NCBI GenBank assembly: GCA_037355855.1
Contig: CM074766.1
Coordinates: forward strand, 2,356,001-2,420,000
DNA: 64,000 nt
From: Pseudo-nitzschia pungens
Lineage: Eukaryota; Bacillariophyta; Bacillariophyceae; Bacillariales; Bacillariaceae
Reading direction: 5' to 3'
The notes beneath the pieces are model-generated. The model did not search any database, had not been told where the DNA came from, and worked only from the letters and a program-made list of their open reading frames with translations. Positions 33,265 through 43,715 of the stretch are shown one piece after another (position 1 is the first letter of the stretch; each line of letters opens with the position of its first letter). The translations under genes were made by a program, and so were the position numbers.

Positions 33265-34536
33265 ATGATGCACAAGATCGGCTTGCACTCTTTGTTCCTG
33301 GTGGCGGCCGCCGCGAGCTGCACCATTGTCTATCGGCGGGTGGAAGGCTTTGTCGTCCCTCCGTCGTTTCCGGTTGGTTCGGTCCGACCCACTCCCAACG
33401 CAAACGCCAACCCCAATGCGAACGCGAACTCTCGGTGGCCCGTCTTTGCGTCCTCGCCGTCGCCGCCCGCCAAAGACAGCGGCGGGGACGAAATTTCCAA
33501 GCCCCCCGCCCCGGTCCTGAACGGCAAGCGCATCCTGCCCCTCAAGATCATGCTCGCCGGCCTCAAGGGCCACCAGCTGGCGGCGACCTACGCCGTTCTG
33601 GGCCCCGGCTACAAGAAAAACGCCGGGACGGAGGGATGGGAGGCCTGCCAGCACGTGGGCACCACCCGCGACCTGGCCGAAACGCTCGCGGGGCACCTCG
33701 ACGAGCACGGGAGCGATCGGGTGGCGCACGTCCGGGCGCTCTCCTTTCTGATTCCCAACGAGAGCGCCATGGAATCCATCGCCTTTGACTGGCGGAAGGA
33801 GGTCTTTGCGGCGAAGGGAATGACGAATTTCGATCCCATTCTGGCGGCCATGGACATGGACGACGACGACGACGATGATGATGATTTTGACGACGATGAC
33901 GACGACGACGAGTATTTCGAAATGATGGCGGGTGCCCTGTCGTCCTCCCGCGAGCAATTGGCGACCGCGAGGGGCATCGAGGAACCAACCCGGAGCAACG
34001 ACGACGAAGCCGTGATCTCTCCCTTTGACCAACCCAAGGCCTACACCACCACCGACGGCGATTCCCTCCCCTTTACCAAGGACAACGTCGACAAGGTGTT
34101 GGACGAGATCCGTCCCTACCTCATTTCCGACGGGGGCAACGTCTCGGTCGATCGCGTGGACGAGGAGACCAAGAGCGTGTACCTGGTCCTGGAGGGCGCC
34201 TGCGGATCGTGCCCCTCCTCCACCGTCACGATGCAGATGGGCATCGAGCGGGTCCTCAAGGAGAACTTTGCCGACCTCGGCGAGGTCCTGCAGGTGGACG
34301 ACAGCGACGGAGCAGGGGACGAACCGAAGGAGCTGACCTACCAGGTGGTCGAAAAGGAGGTCAACCGCATCAAGCCGGCCATCATGGCCATGGGCGGTCT
34401 GGTGGACATTTTGGAGGTGGATGCCATCGGAACGATAAAGCTGCGATTCCGCGGGGCGAACAAGATCCGGCAGGGGCTGGAAATGGCCCTCCTGGACATT
34501 GATTTCGTCAAGCACGTCGAATTCGTTATGGAATAA
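33265..34536 (+). CDS. plastid NifU-like (NFU) Fe-S scaffold protein
   Basis: 423 aa from MMHKIGLHS. The N-terminus is a hydrophobic signal peptide followed by VEGFVVPP, a plastid-type junction, then an Asn/Ala/Pro transit-like region. An N-terminal domain (LPLKIMLAGLKGHQLAATYAVLGPGYKKNAG) precedes Asp-rich low complexity. The first NifU domain starts VDKVLDEIRPYLISDGGNV and carries CGSCPSS near residue 313, the two cysteines that hold a labile [4Fe-4S] cluster. The second domain (EVNRIKPAIMAMGGLVDIL to KLRFRGANKIRQGLEMAL) lacks both Cys, as in plant plastid NFU1-3, where it is thought to be structural. Its likely role is cluster delivery to photosystem I and other plastid Fe-S proteins. Confidence 0.92.
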   Translation: MMHKIGLHSLFLVAAAASCTIVYRRVEGFVVPPSFPVGSVRPTPNANANPNANANSRWPVFASSPSPPAKDSGGDEISKPPAPVLNGKRILPLKIMLAGLKGHQLAATYAVLGPGYKKNAGTEGWEACQHVGTTRDLAETLAGHLDEHGSDRVAHVRALSFLIPNESAMESIAFDWRKEVFAAKGMTNFDPILAAMDMDDDDDDDDDFDDDDDDDEYFEMMAGALSSSREQLATARGIEEPTRSNDDEAVISPFDQPKAYTTTDGDSLPFTKDNVDKVLDEIRPYLISDGGNVSVDRVDEETKSVYLVLEGACGSCPSSTVTMQMGIERVLKENFADLGEVLQVDDSDGAGDEPKELTYQVVEKEVNRIKPAIMAMGGLVDILEVDAIGTIKLRFRGANKIRQGLEMALLDIDFVKHVEFVME

Positions 34537-35035
34537 ACAATCCAAATAATAACAACGCGCAACGCGCAATGCGCAATGCGCAATACCGATAGGGAACTAC
34601 CGTGCTGTTTTCTCGACCCCACTGTTCTATGGTGCACGCATGCAACTCAGTAGAAATGTCTCGTGTTTTGCTGCGCGGTCGTCCCTCGCGTTTGTTTGTG
34701 CCATTGCAGCACCATCTATGGGATTCGCTGTCGACTTTGACCGCGACCGCACCATTCTATCTGTCTCGAGTCCTTTCGAACCAATCGACACCGGTATGGA
34801 AGCTACTTCTTTGTCTTTCGATTTGCGAGTGCAGTACGGTACATCTGCAGATACACGCACTTGTTTTTCCCGGTATAATTGTTATTTAGTAGAATGATTA
34901 TCCGATAGTCTTTCTCGTTCGCTCCTTCCGAGATGCCGAACCCGCACCATAATCGTTCGAATTTCCGGAGTGCCATCCACCGATTTGCTTCGCCACCCAA
35001 TGCGTCCATCGCTGCGTGCGTGCGTGCGTGTTTGC
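34537..35035. other. convergent spacer
   Basis: Between the 3' ends of NFU and EMC7. Short open frames occur but none is credible. GCGCAACGCGCAATGCGCAAT repeats follow the NFU stop (34555-34583), and a GTGC repeat is near 35013-35028. Confidence 0.5.
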
Positions 35036-35964
35036 TCAGTGTTGCTTGACGCGTCGTCGCTGGTCTTTCTTCGCTCTCGATCCCGACGCCTCTTCCTCGC
35101 CGCCACCGGTAATGTCTCCCCACATCTGGGAAAACATCGCCGTCGGATCCTGCTGGTTCTTCATTTGCTCCCGCATCCGTGCCTTTTCTTCCGGTTCCAG
35201 TCCCTCCATCATGTAGGGCATGGCGACCATCATTCCGACCGAGATCAGCATCATGAGCACCATGGGGTTTCTCAGCAGGGCAAATATCGAAAACCCCTTC
35301 TTGGTCTCAAAGTACTGATAGGTTCCCTTCGGGTTGATCACCAGCGGGTACTTCAGGGCCCTCTTTGCGGCTCCGGGATAGGCGTACTCGAGGCACTTGG
35401 GAGCGCCCATGGAATCCTCCAGCAGCTGGATTTTCACCTGGGGAAAGTGGTAGGTTTTCGAATCAATGTCCAGCTGGTGGATCCCGGGACCAACGTCGTA
35501 AATGACAAAGGAGCCGTCCCTCCTAGAGTACGTTGTGTACTCTCCGTTGTTCAGGGAGATTCGGGTGGTGCTGTTGAAGATCCTGCTCGAGGCTCCCATC
35601 GGAAACTCGAGCCGGCCCTCGAGGGTCGTTGTCGGAACACGGTTGTCGTTGTTCGCGGAGCTGGATTCGATTCGATTCGATTCATTCCATTCGATTCGAT
35701 TCGATTCATTCCATTCGATTCATTCCAATCGTCGGCGGATCGAACGAGAGTGGCGGCAGGTTCGTGAGATACAACGAAATGCAGATCTGGGCGGAGTGGA
35801 CTGGACCGAGGCGAGGTGGCGAAACAAAGCAGTAGTGTCTGTCACCGAAGACCATCCATCGAACCAAACCATCCATCGAATGTTGCAACAAGCAGTTTTC
35901 GCTACGCTACCTACCATACACTCAATAACAAAAGGAAGAACAAAGTCTTTGCGAAAGAAATCAT
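35036..35964 (-). CDS. EMC7: ER membrane complex subunit 7 (two exons, signal peptide on exon 1)
   Basis: EMC inserts and stabilises membrane proteins at the ER. Exon 1 (35915-35964) codes only MISFAKTLFFLLLLSV plus two bases. The 254-nt intron has donor GTAGGT and acceptor ATCCAG. Exon 2 (35036-35660) starts by completing Cys, then SANNDNRVPTTTLEGRLEF. The spliced frame is 224 aa and intact. The core matches EMC7/DUF2012: TTRISLNNGEYTTYSRRDGSFVIYDV, HFPQVKIQL, ALKYPLVINPKGTYQYF, then FALLRNPMVLMMLISVGMMVAMPYMMEG as the membrane anchor, and a cytosolic tail EEKARMREQMKNQQDP. Without exon 1 the protein would have no signal sequence, so the two-exon model is strongly preferred. The intron contains TTCGA pentamer repeats. 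Confidence 0.93.
35663..35732. repeat. TTCGA/TTCAT pentamer microsatellite in the EMC7 intron
   Basis: Alternating GATTC and CATTC pentamers over about 70 bases, ending a few bases from the EMC7 splice acceptor. Confidence 0.85.
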
Positions 35965-36712
35965 GATTCTAAAGTGGTCGTCGGTCCAGTGCTTCTCCTG
36001 CTTGCTGTTTTGATCTTTCCGGGTTCCGCTACCAGTACCGATGACGGTCAATGTCTAACTCTTTTAACTTCGACTTTCGACTTCGTGCCAAAAATAGTTT
36101 TTTATGAAGAATCAGATGTGAGCCGTGATCGTCTGCATCGTATTGTTTGTGGCACCTCTCACGCCGCACTGGCAAATACCGTAAGACTAACTTACTCGGT
36201 ATCTCTCTAACCTTACTTTTGGCATGATATGAGATTACGTACGGTACGTACCATACCGCACAACCGATTTGATGAACTTGTACTCGTACGAGGCAAGGTT
36301 TAAGGTTAACTTCTCAAAATCTTACTACTTTTATGAGTTTGTTGTTTCCGCAGCTAGGAGAGACAGGAAATTAATACTCATAGCTTAGGAATTAAAGGAG
36401 TGTGGATTGTCGATGAACAAGCCCTTATAGCTTTCATTTTGAGAGAAAAGAGAAGTCTCCAGTTTTCTTTCGGGGATATTTCCGTCGAAAAAAAGGATGC
36501 TCTCTCTACTAGAGGCAGCAGCTAGTACCGAATCAAAATCGACATCGCCTACTAATCCTCTATGATTCAAATAATTGGTGGTGGGAAAACGCACCACCAA
36601 CGATCATCTCCTTAGTACTAATTGCTTGTTGTTCTTGGATCAGAAGTAGATTTGAAGAGATGTGGGCTAATTGTACTAGTACTAGGTACTAGTACTAATC
36701 CAGTGCAAGTCT
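35965..36712. other. intergenic, left flank of the large element
   Basis: No supportable gene. ACTAGTACTAGGTACTAGTAC words occur at 36675-36697 directly before the element end. Confidence 0.5.
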
Positions 36713-36734
36713 ACGTCTGTTAACTGTTTTTCGA
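36713..36734 (+). repeat. left terminal inverted repeat of the large element
   Basis: Core CTGTTAACTGTTTTTCGA preceded by ACGT. It pairs with the inverted copy at 44303-44324, with one mismatch over 22 bases. Confidence 0.65.
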
Positions 36735-37039
36735 GGTAAATTGGTCATTTTTAGACCTTTTTGACCCTGTACCTCTATTTTTTCTTTGGTAAAACTATTT
36801 ACGACCCCGTTTTTTTTTTCAATTCCAACCCTCACCCTTTTTTTAAGGTCGAAAAGTCAATTTTTACCTACCAAAATTTTGTGGTTATGGTCAATTGCTA
36901 TGCTATCATACCATGCTACCCTATTATGCTACCGTCAGGGTATGGTCATTCGTGTACAATAAGTACTATAACGGGATACCCCAGCCCCTGCAGTGATAAG
37001 TGAGCAATTGTAGTACACGCCCTCCCTGTATCCCTGTAA

Positions 37040-37197
37040 CGCTGTAGCGCTGTATCCATGTAGCGTTGTAGCGCTGTATCCATGTAGCGTTGTATCGCCG
37101 TAGCGCTCTACATTACTCCACTCGTCACTCTACATTACTCCACTCGTCACTCTACGTTACTCCACTCATCACTCTACGTTACTCCACTCGTCACTCA
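37040..37197. repeat. left subterminal minisatellites
   Basis: Two adjoining arrays. Roughly 24-base units of GTAGCGTTGTAGCGCTGTATCCAT type run from about 37040 to 37110. Four copies of a 22-base unit built on CACTCTAC(A/G)TTACTCCACTC follow to 37197. The complement of the second (GTAGAGTG followed by ACGA) is the core of the right-hand array at 43505-43715. Confidence 0.8.
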
Positions 37198-37269
37198 TTT
37201 TTATAATCATAGCCTTAGTAGTAGTACATTATGATTTTTTCTAATTTCTACGAATTGGTAGTACTACTA

Positions 37270-38575
37270 CCAATTCGCGTCGATAATACAGGGGGGACAG
37301 CAAGCAGCAGCAACGCGTCGATAATACAGGGGGGGACAGCAAGCAACAATGCGTCGATAATACAGGGGGGACAGCAAGCAGCAGCAACGCGTCGATAATA
37401 CAGGGGGGACAGCAAGCAACAACACGTCGATAATACAGGGGGGACAGCAAGCAACAACGCGTCGATAATACAGGGGGGGACAGCAAGCAGCAACGCATCG
37501 ATAATACAGTGGGGACAGCAAGCAGCAACAAGCAGCAACGCGTCGATAATACAGGGGGGGGGACAGCAAGCAGCAAGCAGATAGAGGTGCTGAGTGAATG
37601 AGCCAATCAAAAAAATCGATTTTCCAGTACAAATTGTACAGGGATTTATGTAGAAAAAAAAATTTAATACAAGGGGGACAGCAAGCAGCAACAATCGATA
37701 ATACACCAGGGGGGACAGCAAGCAGCAGCAGCAACGCGTCGATAATACGGGGGGGGACAGCAAGCAGCAAGCATCAGCAACGCGTCGATAATACAGGGGG
37801 GGACAGCAAGCAGCAATCAGCAACGCGTCGATAATACAGGGGGGGGACAGCAAGCAGCAACGCGTCGATAATACGGGGGGGGGACAGCAAGCAACAAAGC
37901 GTCGATAATACAGGGGGGACAGCAAGCAGCAGCAACGCGTCGATAATACAAGCAACACGTCGATAATACAGGGGGGACAGCACGTGTCGATAATACAAAC
38001 GTGTTGATAATACAGGGGGGACAGCAAGCAGCAACGCGTCGATAATACAAGCAACGCGTGGATAATACAAACGCGTCGATAATACAGGGGGGACAGCAAG
38101 CAGCAACGCGTCGATAATACAAGCAACGCGTCGATAATACAAGCAACGCGTCGATAATACAAGCAACGCGTCGATAATACAGGGGGGACAGCAAGCAGCA
38201 ACGCGTCGATAATACAAGCAACGCGTGGATAATACAAGCAACGCGTCGATAATACAAGCAACGCGTGGATAATACAAACGCGTCGATAATACAGGGGGGA
38301 CAGCAAGCAGGAGCAACGCGTCGATAATACAAACGCGTCGATAATACAAGCAACGCGTCGATAATACAAGCAACGCGTCGATAATACAGGGGGGACAGCA
38401 AGCAGGAGCAACGCGTCGATAATACAAACGCGTCGATAATACAGGGGGGGACAGCAAGCAGCAACGCGTCGAAAATACAGGGGGGGACAGCAAGCAGCAA
38501 CCAACGCGTCGTTAATACAGGGGGGGACAGCAAGCAGAAACCAACGCGTCGATAATACAGGGGGGATAATACACG
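37270..38575. repeat. GC-rich minisatellite, ACGCGTCGATAATACA units
   Basis: About 1.3 kb of tandem units starting ACGCGTCGATAATACA. Long units add GGGGGGACAGCAAGCAGCA, with the G run varying from 5 to 9; short units of about 19-20 bases add only AGCA or A. A few units carry single-base variants such as GTGGATAATACA. No unit contains a stop on the minus strand, so long overlapping open frames run through it, but they are by-products of the repeat. Confidence 0.9.
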
Positions 38576-38589
38576 AGAATATTTTTAAA

Positions 38590-39060
38590 GAACTATCGCC
38601 GTCTTTCGATCGTATCGGTCGTTCCCCTCTTCAACAATCGTATCGGTCGTTCGTCGTTCCCCTCGTCGTCGTCGTCCTTGAAATCGTCATTGCTCTTCGT
38701 TTCGATCGTCGTCGTCGTCGTCCTTGAAATCGTCGTTGCTCTTCATTTTTGATCGTGTTTTTCGTCCTTGAAGTCGTCGTTGCTCTTCGCTTCGATCGTC
38801 GTCCCTCTTTCTTCTGATCGTCTCCGTCGTTGCTCTTTGCTACGATCTGTGTGTTGGGGTTGTACAAAATAAACAGCGGGCGGTTAGTCGTCATCGTCGT
38901 CCCGGTCATCGTCGTCGTCCCGGTCGTCGTCGTCATCGTCGTCGTCTCGCTCGTCGTCGTCAGCTCGCTCGTCATCGTCGTCCCCCTCTTCTACGATCGT
39001 ACCTTCGTCGTACCTTTTAGTGTCTTCGGTCTTCCTTGTTCCGATCGTCTTTGTCGTCCT
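38590..39060. repeat. GTC/CGTC-rich imperfect repeats
   Basis: Irregular repeats of TCGTCGTCGTC, TCCTTGAAATCGTCGTTGCTCTTC and TCGTATCGGTCGTTC. The same phrase recurs about three times between 38690 and 38800. No protein signal. Confidence 0.7.
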
Positions 39061-39739
39061 CTGCAGGTTCGTTCGCGCGTCGTACTCGTAGATATCTGGG
39101 TAAGCCAGGTGATTCGAGGACTGCAGCCCACCCTACCTTGATAGCAAAAGAAAACGGTAACAAGGATTTCAAGAGTGATCAGTTCTATACTTTCTTTGCC
39201 GTTTGTCTCTCCAAGATGGTACCAGGCGCCTCGCGGCTCACTTTCAACTGGACCGGCCAGAAAATTCCAACGCCCAAACGAAAATGAAAATTATGACATC
39301 CTTCACGAGGGAGATGTGGGGCGGAAAATTCACCGCGAAGATGATGATGATGATGCACGTAATGTACGTAGGTAACAGTACTGTTTGTACAGGCTGACTG
39401 GAAAAAATGACAGCAATGTACGTAGATTACAGTACTAAGTCTACAGTCTTAGTAAAAGAAAAAATGACATGTCTGCACACATACCTAGTAGTACGTATGT
39501 ATGTATGCAGGGGATGTGTAGGTTTCCAGTACTGTGTATACTGTACGTAGGGTACTGGTACAAATCTTTTGGTAGTAGCATTATAAGATAGAGAGAACAC
39601 CTATAAAGCAGTAGTAGACAGTAATAGTGGTATCACTGGATGTAATTGATGTGGTGTTGTTGGTTCGAGTGCCATGGTGGAAATATATTTTGCTACATCA
39701 CGATGCGATAACAATATTTTTGCTGCGAAGCGCATGTCA

Positions 39740-41530
39740 GAATAAGTGAGCTATTCAGTTATTCAATGGTGACATCCATACTATTGGTGATTTTTGAATA
39801 CTTCTTTTTGAATACTCTTGCCCATGCATAGGATGAGGAATATTCACACTGGAATCATACAACTATTGGCCAGATTCATTCAGATATGTGATTTGGTAAT
39901 TTTTTCTAGTAAATTCTGCAGTAGTGGACCAAATATCAATTATTCAGTGGTGACACCCAAATTATAGGTGATTTTTGAATACTTCTTTTGCATACTCTTG
40001 CCCATGCATAGGATGAGGAATATTCACACTGGAATCATACAACTATTGGCCAGATTCATTCAGATATGTGATTTGGTAATTTTTTCTAGTAAATTCTGCA
40101 GTAGTGGACCAAATATCAATTATTCAGTGGTGACACCCAAATTATAGGTGATTTTTGAATACTTCTTTTTGCATACTCTTGCCCATGCACAGGATGAGGA
40201 ATATTCACACTGGAATCACACAAATATTGGACAGATTCATTCAGATATGTGATTTTACAGTATTTTCTAGTAAATGCTGCGGTACTGGACCAAATATTAA
40301 TTATTCAGTGGTGACACCCAAATTATTGGTGATTTTTGAATACTTCTTTTTGCATACTCTTCCCCGTGCATAGGATGAGAAATATTCACACTGGAATCAC
40401 ACAAACACTGACCAGATTCATTCAAATATGTGATTTGGTACTTTTTTCTAGTGAATTCCGCAGTAGTGGAACAAATATTAATTATTCAGTGGTGACACCC
40501 ATACCATTGGTGATTTTTGAATACTTCTTTTTTAATAGTCTTGCCCATGGATAGGATGAGGAATATTCACACTGAAATCACACAAATATTGGCCAGATTT
40601 GTTCAGGTATGTGATTTTACAGTATTTTCTAGTAAATTCTGCAGTAGTGGACCAAATATTAGTAATTATTCAGTGGTGACACCCAAATTATAGGTGATTT
40701 TTGAATACTTCTTTTTGCATACTCTTGCCCATGCACAGGATGAGGAATATTCACACTGGAATCATACAACTATTGGCCAGATTTGTTCAGATATTTGATT
40801 TGGTACTTTTTTCTAGTGAATTCTGCAGTAGTGGAACAAATATTAATTATTCAGTGGTGACACCCATACCATTGGTGATTTTTGAATACTTCTTTTTGAA
40901 TACTCTTGCCCATGCATAGGATGAGGAATATTCACACTGGAATCACACAAATATTGGACAGATTCATTCAGATATGTGATTTGGTAATTTTTTCTAGTAA
41001 ATTCTGCAGTAGTGGACCAAATATCAATTATTCAGTGGTGACACCCAAATTATAGGTGATTTTTGAATACTTCTTTTTGAATTCTCTTGCCCATGCACAG
41101 GATGAGGAATATTCACACTGGAATCACAGAAATATTGGTCAGATTCATTCAGATATGTGATTTTACAGTATTTTCTAGTAAATTCTGCAGTAGTGGACCA
41201 AATATTAATTATTCAGTGGTGACACCCAAATTATAGGTGATTTTTGAATACTTCTTTTTGAATTCTCTTGCCCATGGATAGGATGAGGAATATTCACATT
41301 GGAATCACACAACTATTGGCCAGATTCATTCAGATATGTGATTTTACAGTATTTTCTACTAAATTCCACAGTACTGGGCCAAATATTAATTATTCAGTGG
41401 TGACATCCAAATTATTGGTGATTTTTGAATACTTCTTTTTGAATTCTCTTGCCCATGGATAGGATGAGAAATATTCACACTGGAATCACACAAAGATTGG
41501 CGAGATTCATTCAGATATTTGATTTGATGG
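39740..41530. repeat. 181-bp satellite array, about ten copies
   Basis: The phrase GGTGATTTTTGAATACTTCT recurs at 39786, 39967, 40147, 40328, 40509, 40693, 40874, 41055, 41236 and 41417, giving spacings of 180-184, mostly 181. Units differ by scattered substitutions (for example GGTAATTTTTTC versus ACAGTATTTTC), so the array is old or gene-converted. Because 181 is not a multiple of three, the 64-72-codon open frames that restart in each unit are not parts of one gene. Confidence 0.95.
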
Positions 41531-42029
41531 TATATTCACTGAGGTACTGGTACTATTCTTGCTGCTTGTAAGGGTAGTATAGTTATACACTGCTGCTACA
41601 TACTACTGCAGTGTGTAGGTAGTAGTACATAAGAGATAGTCAAAAATTATGGCGCAGCGGGGCTGGCTCCACCATCAGCCTTCTACTGGTTTCTACTATT
41701 ACTTCAGTACGGTACATACTACTAGTAGTAACTCTACTGCTATCATGTAGAAGAAATCAATTCTCAGCAAACTTTGGGTAAAAAAAATGGCGCGGCCGAG
41801 ACAGCTTGCACTAGAAGAGGATGCCAGCAGTCAACAACATGTAATGCTGAATGAAATTTTTTTTTTTTCATGTGATTGCTTGTTGTAATTACGACGTATA
41901 ATTACAACGCAGTAATTACGGTGGATTATTGATCATGTCACAAAAAACGTGATAAAACAGGGGTGTATGCAACGTGCGAACATATCATTCAATCAAGGTT
42001 TGTAAGAACATCATAAGCGGATCACAATC
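41531..42029. other. spacer upstream of the element gene
   Basis: Carries two copies of an ATGGCGC motif, AAAAATTATGGCGCAGCGG near 41646 and AAAAAAATGGCGCGGCC near 41783, resembling the E2F-like sites elsewhere in the window and lying about 240-385 bp upstream of the gene. AT-rich otherwise. Confidence 0.5.
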
Positions 42030-43502
42030 ATGTCGAGAGAAGCCGCTGAACTAAGTAAAGCACTTCCAGCTATTAGTACAGTACCAGCTGATGTTGACGT
42101 GCCAAGACATAATCGGAGTGGTAAGAAGCTACCAACGCCTACTTATGGAGCGACGAAAAAGACAAGGATGCCGTCCGGACAACAGGCTGGACAAAAGACT
42201 ACGAAACAAAAAGGAAAGACACCGGCAGATGACCAAAGAATGGTACTCAATGTGGTGGACAACATGGTTGTAGGGAATCAGACAAATTTCACTTTCAGCA
42301 ACTCTACGAAGGCGGCAGATAAGGACGCTATAATTGAAAATTTGGAGAAGAGACTTGAGGCGGCGGAGAAAAGGTTGGCGGAAAGAGAGAAACAACTGAG
42401 GGAGAGCGAAGCAAGGGTAAAAGAGCTTGAGAAGGAGAGGCGAGATCAACGTGGAGGTGTGGTAATTGACATACAAAATAAGACAAAAAAGGATATTAAT
42501 AAGGCACTTAAAAAGCATCGCAAGAACGTCGTGGTACCTAAGTTGAAGGACTACCTGAGGTCAGAATGGTTTAAATGGGTTAAATTCGCGGATGACGATT
42601 ATGCCAAGAAATTGCTAGCAGGCCTGATGGAGGATGAGTGTCTTTCGTTTCCGAGCGGCGTTGACAAGTGCGATTTCTACGATTATAACATTCCGTTGAT
42701 CAAAAAGAACGTGACCGAGTTGAGAAATTGTGTGCAGACGTCGGTTCGGAATCATTGGTTAGGTGAGTGTGACTACAAGAAATGCCAACTTACAGTACTA
42801 CTAATTAAAATCGTGGCTGTGTCTAACGTGACCGAAATCGAACTTGATTTGATTGCAGACGATGTGAAGAGAAAGAAAACGCGTAGGAAGGGATGGGAAA
42901 TACCAGATTTGTTTCCAGGAAGCTTGGAGCTTAAAGAAATAGATGATCAAGACGATCCCAAAGCAAAGGTATTACATCCTGATTACAGGAGAAAGGGTAT
43001 CGATAGTGAGGACGATTTCTACTACTTTGCGTGTCGCATCTTAGCAGCGATAACACCGTCGGTTGTTGGGTTTGAAAAAGTAAAAGATGCAAAGTTGATC
43101 AGTGATATATATTCAGCCAGCGATGAGGCTTTTGCACTAATTATTATTCACAACGAGTACGACAGATGGGTGAATTACTTAAAGAGAAAGAACGGAGAGG
43201 ACCTTGCTGAAGTGAAAAAAAAGTTTTGTGATGCTAGGAGCGGTAGTAAACAAGGGTGGTCCCAAAAGGGAATCAATATGTATAACAAAGTCTGTGAGGA
43301 AATTAAGGTGCTACGAAATGAAAGGGAGACGGGAGTAGAGTTCGAAATGGTGATGAGAGAACGGTTCAAAAGAATGGGAGAAGTAGTAGATGTGGATGTG
43401 ATCACAAACGCTGCGAGTAATGACATGCAGAAGAAAAGGAAGATGTTTATCGATGCAGATATGTGTGTTAGAAAAAGGCAAATGTTGATGGCGGAAGTGT
43501 GA
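42030..43502 (+). CDS. coiled-coil protein of unknown family, sole gene of the large element
   Basis: 490 aa, single exon, from ATG at 42030. Residues 30-70 are basic and Gly/Lys/Thr-rich (SGKKLPTPTYGATKK, QKTTKQKGK), likely nuclear or nucleic-acid binding. Residues about 98-140 are a heptad coiled coil (LEKRLEAAEKRLAEREKQL). The rest is a mostly helical domain with KLKDYLRSEWFKWVKF, YNIPLIKKNVTELRNCVQ, FYYFACRILAAITPSVVG, AFALIIIHNEYDRWVNYLK and SKQGWSQKGINMYNKVCEEI. I do not recognise a transposase catalytic triad, a recombinase or a reverse transcriptase. Codon use looks more AT-rich than the housekeeping neighbours. Position inside the TIR-bounded block suggests an element-encoded protein; its function is unknown. 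Confidence 0.8.
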   Translation: MSREAAELSKALPAISTVPADVDVPRHNRSGKKLPTPTYGATKKTRMPSGQQAGQKTTKQKGKTPADDQRMVLNVVDNMVVGNQTNFTFSNSTKAADKDAIIENLEKRLEAAEKRLAEREKQLRESEARVKELEKERRDQRGGVVIDIQNKTKKDINKALKKHRKNVVVPKLKDYLRSEWFKWVKFADDDYAKKLLAGLMEDECLSFPSGVDKCDFYDYNIPLIKKNVTELRNCVQTSVRNHWLGECDYKKCQLTVLLIKIVAVSNVTEIELDLIADDVKRKKTRRKGWEIPDLFPGSLELKEIDDQDDPKAKVLHPDYRRKGIDSEDDFYYFACRILAAITPSVVGFEKVKDAKLISDIYSASDEAFALIIIHNEYDRWVNYLKRKNGEDLAEVKKKFCDARSGSKQGWSQKGINMYNKVCEEIKVLRNERETGVEFEMVMRERFKRMGEVVDVDVITNAASNDMQKKRKMFIDADMCVRKRQMLMAEV

Positions 43503-43504
43503 TA

Positions 43505-43715
43505 TTCATTTCTGAGTGGAGTGAGTGGAGTGACGACATTCCCATGTAGAGTGACAACGATCCTATGTAGAGTGACGACGATTGTATGTAGAGTGACGAC
43601 ATTCCCATGTAGAGTGACGACGATTATATGTAGAGTGACGACATTCCCATGTAGAGTGACGACAATTCTATGTAGAGTGACGACGATCCTATGTAGAGTG
43701 ACGACAATTTTAATA
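43505..43715. repeat. right subterminal 21-bp minisatellite
   Basis: About nine units of TGACGACATTCCCATGTAGAG and variants. The unit is 21 bases, so it translates as a false seven-residue repeat. The core ATGTAGAGTGACGA is the inverted complement of the left array at 37100-37197. Confidence 0.9.

Noticed and set aside
35974..36210. Plus-strand frame with a signal-peptide-like start (VVGPVLLLLAVLIF)
   Set aside because: It begins at a GTG, has no family similarity and overlaps the divergent promoter beyond EMC7 exon 1; hydrophobic stretches of this size arise by chance.
37248..38533. Long minus-strand open frames (up to 418 codons) repeating CIIDALL and YYRRVA text
   Set aside because: They are translations of the GC-rich minisatellite, open in more than one frame at once, with no non-repeat protein content.
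37270..38575. CRISPR-like appearance of repeated units with variable spacers
   Set aside because: Genome is eukaryotic, units are contiguous tandem repeats without unique spacers, and no cas genes are present.
40155..41462. Series of 64-72-codon frames starting with Met and similar to each other
   Set aside because: Each is one unit of the 181-bp satellite; the unit length is not divisible by three and stops end each copy.
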